DNA of 64,000 nucleotides from Mucilaginibacter ginkgonis (GTDB taxonomy: Bacteria; Bacteroidota; Bacteroidia; Sphingobacteriales; Sphingobacteriaceae): assembly GCF_009754905.2 (NCBI RefSeq), contig NZ_CP066775.1, positions 3,534,001 through 3,598,000 of the forward strand, in the 5' to 3' direction. The translations under genes were made by a program, and so were the position numbers. Numbering within the stretch: the stretch's first letter is position 1; the number at the start of each line of letters is the position of its first letter. Under the pieces are notes generated by a model that worked only from the letters and a program-made list of their open reading frames with translations, did not search any database and was not told the origin of the DNA. Below are positions 27,187-36,412 of the stretch, one piece after another.

Positions 27187-27621
27187 TTAGCGTGTCGCAT
27201 CCTTCACGCGCGTTAACCCGCGGGTTATACCGGACCGTATCATGTCGCCGTAACCGTCGGCAGGTAAAAATTGTGCATGCGCTAAAGCAAGATCATAATT
27301 TTTGCGCGCGTTATTGAAATCAGCAAGGTCTTCGTGACCCTTCGCGATGTTAAGATACAGTGACGGTAACACTGCCTTAACCTCGGGACTGTCTATGCGT
27401 TGTGCAAATTGCAAAGCTGTTGTATCCCAGTACAATTTATCGGCTACTGTGTTTTGATGCCTGGCAACGTAATGTGCCGCAGTAAATTTCTCGCGGTCAT
27501 TTGTTGCTTCGTTCCACGCCCGGGTAAAAAGTTTTGCAGCTTCTTCCGGCTTGCCTTCGCCTTCCAGCAGCATTCCCTGAGCGCAAAGTTTATTTACGTG
27601 ATTTTCCGGGTCGAATTCCAT
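27187..27621 (-). CDS. TPR-like cytosolic protein of unknown function
   Basis: Product of 144 residues, almost all helical, with degenerate tetratricopeptide units (QGMLLEGEGKPEEAAKLFTRAW near 15-36, and KGHEDLADFNNARKNYDLAL near 95-114). No signal peptide. I do not recognise a named family; TPR proteins usually mediate protein contacts. It sits 39 nt before lspA in the same direction and may share its promoter. Confidence 0.75.
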   Translation of the reverse strand: MEFDPENHVNKLCAQGMLLEGEGKPEEAAKLFTRAWNEATNDREKFTAAHYVARHQNTVADKLYWDTTALQFAQRIDSPEVKAVLPSLYLNIAKGHEDLADFNNARKNYDLALAHAQFLPADGYGDMIRSGITRGLTRVKDATR

Positions 27622-27709
27622 CTCAATTATCCTTGCTTAAAGTTAACCAAGTTTGGCGCCTCGTGCATTAAAGTTATTGTATTTATTTTAGCGGCTTACC
27701 TTTTGAAAA

Positions 27710-28267
27710 ATGTTAAGCGATAATCTCAAAGAACAAACCTTAGCTAATCACCAGCAATTAGAAAAATTACTTGTCGGCAAAATTAAATCCGTCGCCACAG
27801 AACAAGATTACATTAACCTGCTGCAACTGTTCTATGGTTATTTTGGCGGATTAGAGAAGGTGATAGATCAATACATTGGAAAAGACCAATTACCAGATTA
27901 CAATCATCGCCGTAAAACTGATGCAATTGCTGATGATATCGCCAGCCTTGGCGGTACGCCTGTACAAGAAGCTACCGGTGCCGACCTGCCACTGATCGAC
28001 GATACTGCAAAGGCATTCGGCGCGTTATACGTAATAGAAGGTTCAACACTTGGTGGAAGCATCATCAGTAAAATGATATCGAGTAAGTTGGGCTTGCAGA
28101 ACGGTTTGTCTTTCTTTAACGGGTACGGCGAAGCCAGTCACAAAATGTGGGGCATTTTCAAAGCGGCGCTGAACAACCTGCCTGAAAACGATGGACAAGA
28201 GATCATCCGGTCTGCCAACGATACCTTTGCAGGGTTTGATGCATGGATTAAAAAGTCGGTTGCCTGA
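27710..28267 (+). CDS. Biliverdin-producing heme oxygenase
   Basis: Helical enzyme of 185 residues that opens heme to biliverdin, CO and iron. The proximal ligand is likely His14 (LANHQQLE) and the distal helix has ALYVIEGSTLGGSII, the signature of the bacterial BphO/PigA-like branch (PF01126). BphO genes normally sit beside a bacteriophytochrome; none is seen here, but a CheY-like regulator follows 83 nt downstream. Role could be iron release or supply of bilin for a phytochrome elsewhere (inference). A box TTACCTTTTG lies 4 nt before the ATG. Confidence 0.92.
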   Translation: MLSDNLKEQTLANHQQLEKLLVGKIKSVATEQDYINLLQLFYGYFGGLEKVIDQYIGKDQLPDYNHRRKTDAIADDIASLGGTPVQEATGADLPLIDDTAKAFGALYVIEGSTLGGSIISKMISSKLGLQNGLSFFNGYGEASHKMWGIFKAALNNLPENDGQEIIRSANDTFAGFDAWIKKSVA

Positions 28268-28323
28268 TCAATCCGGCTAAGTCGTGCCCGCTACAAAAAA
28301 TTTTATCTTTTAAATTTAATAAT

Positions 28324-28331
28324 TAGTTTTG
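28324..28331 (+). promoter_or_regulatory. -7 box TAGTTTTG before CheY-like regulator
   Basis: TAGTTTTG fits TAnnTTTG and lies 19 nt before the ATG at 28351. No clear -33 TTTG. It suggests the regulator can be transcribed apart from the heme oxygenase gene. Confidence 0.45.
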
Positions 28332-28350
28332 TTTTCATCTAATACTACCT

Positions 28351-28734
28351 ATGGCGGACTCTACTAAAAAGATCATCATTTTTGATGATGATGAGGACAT
28401 TCTATCTATCTGCACTTACATCCTGGAAGAACAGGGTTGGCAGGTACACACTTTTACAGATTGCAATAACATAGTAGAGAAGGTAGCAAGCATTGAGCCG
28501 CAGGTTATTTTGATGGATAACTGGATCCCGGATACAGGTGGCATTATCGCTACGCAAACCCTCAAGAAATCAGAAAAATTTAAAGATGTCCCTGTTATTT
28601 ACTTTTCTGCAAACAGCGACATCCAATTATTAGCCGAGCATGCAGGTGCAGAAACCTACCTGGCTAAACCTTTCGACCTGGACGAGTTGGCCAATGTGAT
28701 CAACAACGTTCTTCAAAAATCTAAACAAGTTTAA
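28351..28734 (+). CDS. Single-domain response regulator (CheY-like)
   Basis: Receiver domain alone, 127 residues. The acidic pocket is in FDDDED (11-16), the phospho-acceptor is D56 in ILMDNWIPD, and the conserved Lys is in YLAKPFDL near residue 105. No output domain, so it acts by protein contact or phosphotransfer. It lies downstream of heme oxygenase, the place where phytochrome-partner regulators are often found, though no phytochrome gene is here. Confidence 0.93.
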   Translation: MADSTKKIIIFDDDEDILSICTYILEEQGWQVHTFTDCNNIVEKVASIEPQVILMDNWIPDTGGIIATQTLKKSEKFKDVPVIYFSANSDIQLLAEHAGAETYLAKPFDLDELANVINNVLQKSKQV

Positions 28735-28750
28735 AGTCTTAAAGCGGGGA

Positions 28751-31700
28751 TCATTCGATCCCCGGGCCGCCCGGAGGCGGGCCGCCAAAACCTCCACCCG
28801 GAGGGCCTCCTTGTCCGCCCCTGTCACCTCCACGATCGCCATTGCCATCTCTTCTAAAACGGTTACCATCATTTGTTGGCATGGTGCTACGCCCAGAGAA
28901 TTTTTGCAGCCTGTAAGTAAATGTTAGCAAAGCGTATCTGCCCAAACGGTTGGTGTTGGTTTGTGTGATAGCCGTAGCTGTTGTTGTGGTTGAAAAACCG
29001 GTGTTCTGATTAAAGATATCTACTACTGTCAAGCGTATGGTTGCCGCGTTGTTTTTAAGAAAACGGCGTTCTGCATACGCGGTAAGCAGGTTAGGGTTTT
29101 TAACCGGTATCGTATACCCATAATAGGTTAAATGCTGGAAATCATAGCTCAAGGTCCAGTCTTTCCAGAAGTAGTTTTTGCCGTTCACACCCAGCGTAAG
29201 TGTACGTACGTTTGACGCTGCATTTAACAATGCACTGTTTACGGTATTGCTGGTTTTATTGATACCGTAGCTACCCACCGCTTGTATATCTAAAATGTCG
29301 GTCAGGTCGACGCGGAAACGGAGGCCTGGCGTGACGTTCCAGTTTTTTGCAATGTTCTTTTGAGTGGTCAGCACCGCAGTGGCAGAGTCGACGTTGCCTA
29401 CGTAACCAACGTTATTGGTGAAAGATCCGTTGATGTTGCCAAATAAGGTGTATTTGCGGTTGCTCCATGGTTTAGAGTAGGCGAAGAAACCACGTGCACT
29501 GTAGTAACCATCCGCGTTTTGATAGGTAGTTAAGTTGGTGTTTTGTAATGTTCGATAAGTTGGGCTAGCCGCAATAGCCGCGCTCTTAGGTATTGTAATT
29601 ACGTTGGTTGCTACGTTATTGCTTATTGCATCGAAAGTAAGGTTGGCGAATAAAACATTGCCGGTTTGCAGACTAAACTTGTTATACCTAAGCGAAAAGT
29701 TGTTATCAAACGATGGCTTCAAATTAGGGTTACCCTGCACCGGATACAGCGCGTTGGAGTAATCAATTACAGGCTGCAGCTGGTTAAAACTTGGCTGGTT
29801 ACTTGTACCGTTGTAATTAAAGCTAAGGGAATTGCTGCGGGCGAAGTTATACACAAACCTGGCCTGCGGCGAGAAGTTAAGTGTGGTAACGTGTGTATAT
29901 GTATTGGTAGTTACGGAGTGCCCGTCCAGGGTATTTGGCTGGATACCGGCACCAACAACAAGGTTATATTTTTTCTCTACAACCCGATAGTTTAACCCTA
30001 TACGGTTGGTAGTGAAGGTGTAATTATAGTTATTGCTCAACCTCTGGTAAAAATTATACGTACCACCTGTGCTTAACGTATCTGTCTCTCTATCGCTTGA
30101 AGTATAGGAGTGGTTATAGGCATAATTGAATTCCAGGAAGGATACCTTGCTTAAAGGCTCGTTATAAGAAAGGCTAGTGCTGAAAGTTCTGGTAGTAGAG
30201 TTATTGGTTACCTGCTGATTTAGTGGCGCAAGTGGTATACCTACCGCGTAAGTGTATATAGGATTTTGATACGAGTCGCTTTTACTTGCATTAAAAGCAA
30301 AATTGATAAACATATTACGACCCTTGCCATTAAACTTATGGAAGTACAGCGACGTGATACCGCCGCTTGGCGCGGTTGATGTCGCATTAGTAACTGAACT
30401 GTACTGGCTGGCCGTATACAGGTTGCCTGTAGTACGCGATGTTTGCTGGCTAACCAAACTGTCTACAGAGTTTGTTTTGGTGCGGCCATAAGTAAAGTTT
30501 GGCGTAAACTTAAAGTAGTTAGAAGTGTCAGGGCGCCACTCGACGTTAAAGTTAAAGCGGTGGTTAATGTTGTTATCGCGCTCTACGCTATTCTGATTAG
30601 TGTTAGTGGGGAATTGCGAAGTGTTCTTTTGTTGAGAGATACTGGTTGTAAAAACATCATTATCCTGGAAGCTGTAGCTGCCATAAACCGATACCTTTTT
30701 ACCCCACTGGTCCCTAAAGTTTACACCTATAGAACGCGTGGTATTGATACCATTTGTTTGCGTTACAGGCGAGCCACCACCAAAGCCACCTGCACCGCCG
30801 CCGCCTGTACGGGCAGCATTACCACGGCCGCCACCACCGCCGCCACCGAAGTTACCGCCGCCACCACCAACGGTGCCGAAAGAAAATAAACTAAGATTAG
30901 TGTTGTTAAGGTTACCTAAAACGGTGATCTGCCTGTCGCCTTTAAAGTTAAAAAGGTTTAAAGAACCCAAAAAGCGGTTGCCGTTTTTTTGCGGTGAAGG
31001 CAACAAGTCGCTGCCATCGCCGGCTGTTGCCTGTAATGACGTACCGTAGTTGCGGTCTTTACGAATGGTTACGTTAAGTATCTTAGTTGGGTCGCCGGTT
31101 TTGATGCCGGTAAGGTTGGCCTGATCGCCGTAGTCGTCAATGATCTGGGCGTTCTCTAACAGATCGGCAGGGATGTTTTTGGTGAGTGATGTTACATCCC
31201 CACCCATATAATCTTTACCATTGATACGTACCTTAGTTACAGACTGCCCCTGCGCGGTAATAGCGCCTGTACTTGGGTCAACGTCAACGCCCGGCGCTTT
31301 TTTAAGGGCGTCTTCAAGCGTTGCGTTTGCACGCAGGTTTAATGAACTTATCTTATACTCTACCGTATCTTCCTTAACTACAATAGGCACTGTCTGCCCT
31401 ACAATTTTTACCTCGTTAAGCGCAGTGCTTGATGAGTGCATCACAATAGTACCCACGTTAGCAGTAGGGTTTGCAACATCAAGCGTAAAGTGTTTAAGTA
31501 CACCGGTATAGCCTATAGATTTTATGGTAATGTTAATCCTTGTTCCTTTAATATTAGAGAAGCTAAACTTGCCGTTAACATCTGTTGTGGTGTTGGTGCT
31601 GTCTTTTTGGTCAGAAGTTAATGTCACCACGGCACCGATCACAGTTTGTTTTGTAGTGTCTATTACAGTGCCGACTACTGCCCGGGTTTGGGCCATGCTG

Positions 31701-31753
31701 TTAAAGGCGGTTAAAGAAATAATTGCTATCAGCAGGGGTATAATCTTTTTCAT
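28751..31753 (-). CDS. Outer-membrane beta-barrel protein, CarboxypepD_reg/TonB-receptor-like
   Basis: Large outer-membrane protein of 1000 residues: signal peptide (1-22), carboxypeptidase-D-like domain (about 25-110), a plug-like domain (about 120-220, with KVRINGKDYMGGDVTSL), then a barrel of the OMP_b-brl_3 type (PF14905). A Gly-rich loop lies near residues 290-330 (runs of 5-7 Gly). After the barrel, whose last strand seems to be LLTFTYRLQKF, there is a Gly/Pro/Arg-rich tail of about 40 residues ending GPPPGGPGIE, which is odd for a protein that normally ends in an aromatic residue. The start is ATG 31753; an in-frame TTG lies 9 nt earlier. Ligand unknown. Confidence 0.9.
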   Translation of the reverse strand: MKKIIPLLIAIISLTAFNSMAQTRAVVGTVIDTTKQTVIGAVVTLTSDQKDSTNTTTDVNGKFSFSNIKGTRINITIKSIGYTGVLKHFTLDVANPTANVGTIVMHSSSTALNEVKIVGQTVPIVVKEDTVEYKISSLNLRANATLEDALKKAPGVDVDPSTGAITAQGQSVTKVRINGKDYMGGDVTSLTKNIPADLLENAQIIDDYGDQANLTGIKTGDPTKILNVTIRKDRNYGTSLQATAGDGSDLLPSPQKNGNRFLGSLNLFNFKGDRQITVLGNLNNTNLSLFSFGTVGGGGGNFGGGGGGGRGNAARTGGGGAGGFGGGSPVTQTNGINTTRSIGVNFRDQWGKKVSVYGSYSFQDNDVFTTSISQQKNTSQFPTNTNQNSVERDNNINHRFNFNVEWRPDTSNYFKFTPNFTYGRTKTNSVDSLVSQQTSRTTGNLYTASQYSSVTNATSTAPSGGITSLYFHKFNGKGRNMFINFAFNASKSDSYQNPIYTYAVGIPLAPLNQQVTNNSTTRTFSTSLSYNEPLSKVSFLEFNYAYNHSYTSSDRETDTLSTGGTYNFYQRLSNNYNYTFTTNRIGLNYRVVEKKYNLVVGAGIQPNTLDGHSVTTNTYTHVTTLNFSPQARFVYNFARSNSLSFNYNGTSNQPSFNQLQPVIDYSNALYPVQGNPNLKPSFDNNFSLRYNKFSLQTGNVLFANLTFDAISNNVATNVITIPKSAAIAASPTYRTLQNTNLTTYQNADGYYSARGFFAYSKPWSNRKYTLFGNINGSFTNNVGYVGNVDSATAVLTTQKNIAKNWNVTPGLRFRVDLTDILDIQAVGSYGINKTSNTVNSALLNAASNVRTLTLGVNGKNYFWKDWTLSYDFQHLTYYGYTIPVKNPNLLTAYAERRFLKNNAATIRLTVVDIFNQNTGFSTTTTATAITQTNTNRLGRYALLTFTYRLQKFSGRSTMPTNDGNRFRRDGNGDRGGDRGGQGGPPGGGFGGPPPGGPGIE

Positions 31754-32116
31754 TTTGTTCAATTGCGCACTAAGCTTTTATGGTTAATATCAGCTTGACT
31801 GCAAAAATTCGATTTTGTTTAATATTAAATGTCCGCTGCATATTATTGTTACACAATTTTCGAGACGGCTTTATAACTTATTGACTGATAAGCAAAAAAC
31901 AATACTAAAAGTTTATGATTTTTATGAAAAACTAATCGCGGAGTTTAACGGAGTAGAAAATTAAGGCGTCTTGATTATACAGTGTGAATATTTTGACCGT
32001 TTAAATCAAAAGCGCACGCATGATAAAACTACTACTTAATGAAACTCTCAAATGGTTTAAAAATGAACGAAACCATTTATTGATAGTACCGTTAAGTAAA
32101 GTTCAATCAGTTAATT
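31754..32116. other. Intergenic region with a 9-bp hairpin
   Basis: This AT-rich, 363-bp divergent region holds the promoters of the barrel gene (minus) and the 90-residue gene (plus). The clearest structure is an inverted repeat, AAATGGTTT (32050-32058) and AAACCATTT (32070-32078), 39 nt before the start codon at 32117, so it would lie in or near the 5' leader. No TAnnTTTG box is convincing. Confidence 0.5.
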
Positions 32117-32389
32117 ATGAAACATTTAGGCGCTTCATTGCAAACCCGTGTGCATAGCTGGATAGAAAACGTTGGTTTTAGATTAAACCGTACGGATGTA
32201 GACAAAAAACGCGATACCACCACGCGTCACTACTTTTTCGAGACGTTTAACTTCATTGAAAAACAAAACAACAAAACGCCGGACAAAGCACGCTTTCTTG
32301 CGTTTGACACCTATGGTGAAAAGCTGAAAGTGCGCTCACTGCTCGATCTGCAGTCGGCATTCTATGAAAATCTTAGTCAGTTAAAATAG
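32117..32389 (+). CDS. Conserved hypothetical protein, 90 residues
   Basis: No family recognised. The protein is basic and mixed alpha/beta, with no signal peptide or membrane segment; it has aromatic and charged text RHYFFETFNFIEKQNNKTPDK in the middle and a helical end (DLQSAFYENLSQLK). It is followed by a strong terminator 14 nt after its stop and preceded by a hairpin, which supports a real expressed gene. Confidence 0.7.
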   Translation: MKHLGASLQTRVHSWIENVGFRLNRTDVDKKRDTTTRHYFFETFNFIEKQNNKTPDKARFLAFDTYGEKLKVRSLLDLQSAFYENLSQLK

Positions 32390-32402
32390 CATATATATAA
32401 AT

Positions 32403-32434
32403 AAAAAACGCCCCGTTTTTGCGGGGCGTTTTTC
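32403..32434. terminator. Strong bidirectional terminator
   Basis: Run of A, stem AAAACGCCCCG, short loop, CGGGGCGTTTT, run of T. It serves the plus-strand 90-residue gene and the minus-strand metalloprotease gene, which end on either side. Confidence 0.9.
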
Positions 32435-32452
32435 TATAAGCGATTAGTCTTA

Positions 32453-35041
32453 TTAAAACTCAGTATCAGGTTCTGCAGCCTGGATGCCTCTTTGTGCACC
32501 GCCCGGGCCAACGTTAACTATTGGTCTTGTTGGGTTAAGCGCTTCTTTGATACGGCCATGCAGGTCTGCATAATGTGCAGCAGTCATGGCGTCACCGCCT
32601 TTAGGCAAGCTAGCATCAAGTTTTTTTAACTCGGCGCGTACCATTGGTTTAATATCAGACAGGTCTGTATTAATAGGGGTAAGGCCGGCGTTAGCCAGTT
32701 GAGCAGGTGTTGCACCGGGGAAGCTTGGGCTGGTATTTTCATTCAGCAAACCTTTTAATTGCTCTATATAACCGCGTTGCAGGTTACGTTTAAACGCGTC
32801 AGGTTTGCCTGCGGTAAACAGGCCGCCACGTAAATCGTTAAATAGATCGGCAACAGAATAAACTGTTGAACCATATTTTGCCTGGTTGTCATATAAACGG
32901 GCTAACCTGCTCGATGATAACACGCTGCCCAATGTATTAACCTGAATAGATTTAATACGGTTAAGCACAACGCCATTATCAAATTTAGCTAACTCGGCAT
33001 TGTTGATCATCCAGTAAGGTGTAGTAAACAATTGCTTGTTTAAAAAGTCTACTGCATCATGCTGTAAGTTTTTAGCGATCGGGGTGTAAACCGCGCCTTT
33101 TTGATCATAAGTTTTAAAGTTTTCGCTTAAGCCGCCAATATTCATGGTTACGTGGCCCATATAACGGCCGTATTGGGTAATTACCTGTCCGTACATGGTT
33201 TGCAGGTCATCATAATCTTCGCCTTTTTGGTAGGTCCATTTTTCCAGGTTAGGCAAAATGCGTTTCAGGTTGGCAATACCATAAGTACTTGCTTTCATAG
33301 CATTATCGCCCAGATCCTCGCTTTGCAGGCGCGGATCTAAGCTTGTGCCTTGGCGACCGTAATAGTATAACGGGTTACCTGCGCGTTGGATGGTCCATTG
33401 ATTAAGGATGTCTTTTTCCTGCTCGGCATTTTTGTTGCCCGGGAACCAGCTATAACCCCATTTAATAGCCCAAAGGTCATACTCGCCAATTTGCGGGTAC
33501 ATGTGTGTTACACCGTCGCCGGGCTGAGCTACGTAATTAAAGCGTGCATAGTCCATAATAGAAGGCGCGGTGCCATGTTTATCTGTAAAATGCTTAGAAC
33601 GCAAAGAATCTACGGGATATGCATAGCTTGAACCAAAGTTATGCGGTAAACCAAGGGTATGGCCAATCTCGTGTGATGACACAAAGCGGATCAGCTGGCC
33701 CATTTGCTCATCAGTAAATTTAGCAGCTCGAGCATTTGGATTAACTGCAGCGGTCTGGGTCATAAACCAATCATGTACCAGGCTCATTACATTGTGGTAC
33801 CAGCCCACGTGGCTTTCTAATATCTCGCCTGTACGTGGGTCAGAGATATGCGGACCGTAAGCATTCTGAACGTCAGAAGCAAAGTAACGCACTACACTAT
33901 AACGCGCATCTTCTGTGCTAAATTCAGGGTCTTCTTTGGGTGTTGGTGCAGGTTTGCCAACAATAGCGTTCTTAAAGCCTGCCGCTTCAAAACCCCTGTT
34001 CCAGTCATTGATACCCATTATAAGATATGGTACCCATTTTTTAGGTGTAGCCGGATCTATGTAATAAACAATTTGCTTTTTAGGCTCAACCAATTCGCCA
34101 CGCTCATAAGCAGCAGGGTCTTTTGGTTCTAACCGCCAGCGGTGGATGTAAGCAGTAACTTCAGAGCGTTGCGCGTCTGTGCCATAATCTGTTTGGCGCT
34201 GGCCGAAGAAACCAACACGCGGATCCAATAAACGCGCTTTCATAGGCGTTTTTGGCAACAGCAGCATTGAAGTATTCAATTCAAATGTAATTGAAGCATT
34301 GCTGTTATCCGTTGGCGACTCTGCCGCGCGATACGTTTTAAGTGTGCGTGTCTCGGTATTTATCGGGAAACTTTTAATGGTGTCGATATAAGAACGCGTT
34401 GCATCAATAGCAGTTGCTTTGTACGCTTTCTTGATTTCGTCAGGGATACCTATTGCAGGGATATCACCGTTATAGAAATCAGTAACATCGATTAAAACAC
34501 CGGTAGTGTCTTTATTATAAGCTTTAATGTCAAAGCCTGCTAAAACAGCGTCGAGGTTAGAATTTTTTACAGACCTGTACATGTCGCTGGTGCTGTCTGC
34601 ACGCACAGAATAGCTTGGCACGCGTAGATAGATCTGCTTGTCGTGGCGTTCCCATTTCCAAACCTGATTATTCACTTCTTCGCCGCCATACTGCGAGCCA
34701 AAGGTTTTTAACCGTGCTGGAGTTTTAACAAAGCGGGTTACTACCAGCATTTCGCGGCCCAATAAAGAATCCGGGATTTCGTAGTAGTATTTACCGTCAG
34801 CTTTGTAAACGGTAAACAGGCCTTTGTCGCCAACAACCTTTCCGTTGATAACATCGCCAAATTTTTTGATGCCTTCTTTTTTACCGGGACCAACGGTCGC
34901 GGTAGCTGTAGTTCCTGTAGGAGTAGCGGTTGTCCGTACCGTTAAGGTTTGATTTGCTTGTTTTTTGGTAGCACAAGCCGCTACAAATAGAAGCGCGGCA
35001 GCAGCAGCGCTATAAAACACTTGGGTTGATCTTAATTTCAT
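32453..35041 (-). CDS. Zinc-dependent metalloprotease, DUF5117/DUF5118 type
   Basis: Periplasmic lipoprotein of 862 residues. The lipobox is LLFVAAC at about residue 23. An N-terminal DUF5118-like segment and a DUF5117 domain lead to a metzincin-type zinc site HEIGHTLGLPH (HExxHxxGxxH) around residue 460, followed by SIMDYARFNY with the Met-turn Met. These large Bacteroidota proteases have no well-established substrate. Stands alone, with a terminator downstream. Confidence 0.92.
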   Translation of the reverse strand: MKLRSTQVFYSAAAAALLFVAACATKKQANQTLTVRTTATPTGTTATATVGPGKKEGIKKFGDVINGKVVGDKGLFTVYKADGKYYYEIPDSLLGREMLVVTRFVKTPARLKTFGSQYGGEEVNNQVWKWERHDKQIYLRVPSYSVRADSTSDMYRSVKNSNLDAVLAGFDIKAYNKDTTGVLIDVTDFYNGDIPAIGIPDEIKKAYKATAIDATRSYIDTIKSFPINTETRTLKTYRAAESPTDNSNASITFELNTSMLLLPKTPMKARLLDPRVGFFGQRQTDYGTDAQRSEVTAYIHRWRLEPKDPAAYERGELVEPKKQIVYYIDPATPKKWVPYLIMGINDWNRGFEAAGFKNAIVGKPAPTPKEDPEFSTEDARYSVVRYFASDVQNAYGPHISDPRTGEILESHVGWYHNVMSLVHDWFMTQTAAVNPNARAAKFTDEQMGQLIRFVSSHEIGHTLGLPHNFGSSYAYPVDSLRSKHFTDKHGTAPSIMDYARFNYVAQPGDGVTHMYPQIGEYDLWAIKWGYSWFPGNKNAEQEKDILNQWTIQRAGNPLYYYGRQGTSLDPRLQSEDLGDNAMKASTYGIANLKRILPNLEKWTYQKGEDYDDLQTMYGQVITQYGRYMGHVTMNIGGLSENFKTYDQKGAVYTPIAKNLQHDAVDFLNKQLFTTPYWMINNAELAKFDNGVVLNRIKSIQVNTLGSVLSSSRLARLYDNQAKYGSTVYSVADLFNDLRGGLFTAGKPDAFKRNLQRGYIEQLKGLLNENTSPSFPGATPAQLANAGLTPINTDLSDIKPMVRAELKKLDASLPKGGDAMTAAHYADLHGRIKEALNPTRPIVNVGPGGAQRGIQAAEPDTEF

Positions 35042-35115
35042 GTAAAGTTTAAATTAACCAGAACCGTAAAAATATATTATCGGGCAAAAAAATGCAACGG
35101 CTTAGATGTATTATT

Positions 35116-36354
35116 TCAGATACGTTTTTTGAGCGTCAAAATGAATTTGCCGCGTTTACCATTCCGGTATACGTCAAGCAACAAGCTGCGGTCGTCGCCC
35201 GACTTAAAGTAACTGTCTATCTGCTCGATAGACAGGTCAGCAACGGATTTAAAATTTATGGCCGCAATGGCGTCATCTTTCTTTAGACCAATGTCATCTG
35301 CAGCAGACCCGGGTTCGACACGACTGATAATGATCGTTTTATAATCATCACCATCGCCATAGTACTCAAGGCCGCTCATATCATGCTCAAAAGCTGCTTT
35401 AAAGTCTTTGGCAGGTTTAAGGTCAATAAATCCACCCTGGTAGTCGACAATTAATGTAAACCGCTTTAATATCCCTAAACCCAGGTTACCATCCCGGTCA
35501 ATGGAACGCCGGTTGGCGGCGGTATCAACAATTGGAAAGGACGTTATCACATTCTTGAATTCATATTTGCCGATTTTGAGCATTGCTACACGGCTAAGCA
35601 AACCTTCCAGCGGGCCGGTCAACCCTACACCTAAATTTGCCTTGATATACTTTTGAGGAAGGGTATTATTGCGGATATAATTATCTAGCAGCAATGAATG
35701 GCCTGCGCCAAAATCCACAACCAATTTGGCATCTGTTTCCGGGTATTCAGCATATTGTACTTTTGCCGTAGCGTAAGGTTTATTTTGGTCTATAATTATT
35801 GGCAACTTGAAACCTTTACGCAAAGCTTTTATAGCGCCAGTGCGCGCTACAATCATGGTGCTATCCCAAAAGCTGAATTTGACTGCCAAACTGTTGAAGA
35901 AATCGTATCCTAACAAACCATGTATTGGCATGCCGGCGTAGTTGGATAACCCAAACCTGTCTTTTTGCAGCACTGCGGCAGAAAGGTTCTCTCCGACAAT
36001 GCCGTTTATATTAAAATTCAATCCGGAGGTTACTGTAGCACTATATTCAGTAGAGTTACCCAAACCTGATACCTTAACATGGCGTTTACTTAGGCCGACA
36101 GAATCGCCAATCGCCGGGTCGGTTATTACGATAAGGCCAACACCGGTATCCATTACAAAATTGTAAGGGCCTTTACCATTGATCATAGTTTTAATGATCA
36201 CCATGTTACGCACCATTTTAAATGGCACGGTAATAGACTTCTTGTTTTTAGGGAGTTCAAAAAACTGCGCTTTAAGCCCCGTGGTAAACGTAAAGTTTAT
36301 CAATAAAAAAAAACAAAGCTTTATGCAGACCTTATGTAATGGGCTTAGCAACAA
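35116..36354 (-). CDS. Retropepsin-like aspartyl protease with C-terminal PDZ domain
   Basis: Secreted or periplasmic protein of 412 residues. A hydrophobic signal (LCFFLLINFTFTTGLKAQ) is followed by two pepsin-like halves, the first with the catalytic D-T-G in NFVMDTGVGLIVIT and the second with VVDFGAGHSLLLD, where the motif is D-F-G-A, and then a PDZ domain (about 320-405, ISRVEPGSAADDIGLKKDDAI). No in-frame ATG precedes the signal peptide; TTG codons at 36354 and 36351 are the only good starts, so the exact start is uncertain. Function unknown. Confidence 0.85.
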   Translation of the reverse strand: MLLSPLHKVCIKLCFFLLINFTFTTGLKAQFFELPKNKKSITVPFKMVRNMVIIKTMINGKGPYNFVMDTGVGLIVITDPAIGDSVGLSKRHVKVSGLGNSTEYSATVTSGLNFNINGIVGENLSAAVLQKDRFGLSNYAGMPIHGLLGYDFFNSLAVKFSFWDSTMIVARTGAIKALRKGFKLPIIIDQNKPYATAKVQYAEYPETDAKLVVDFGAGHSLLLDNYIRNNTLPQKYIKANLGVGLTGPLEGLLSRVAMLKIGKYEFKNVITSFPIVDTAANRRSIDRDGNLGLGILKRFTLIVDYQGGFIDLKPAKDFKAAFEHDMSGLEYYGDGDDYKTIIISRVEPGSAADDIGLKKDDAIAAINFKSVADLSIEQIDSYFKSGDDRSLLLDVYRNGKRGKFILTLKKRI

Positions 36355-36412
36355 TTTATATTGTATAATTGGTTTTTAAAAGTACCAAAAGATTTAGGCT
36401 ATTTACAACTAA

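Noticed and set aside
30738..31049. Proline-rich 103-codon plus-strand frame
   Set aside because: It is the complement of the Gly-rich loop of the outer-membrane protein, which explains the proline runs.
32020..32157. 45-codon frame upstream of and overlapping the 90-residue gene
   Set aside because: It overlaps the called gene by 41 nt in another frame and runs through the 9-bp hairpin; no signal peptide, family or promoter supports it.
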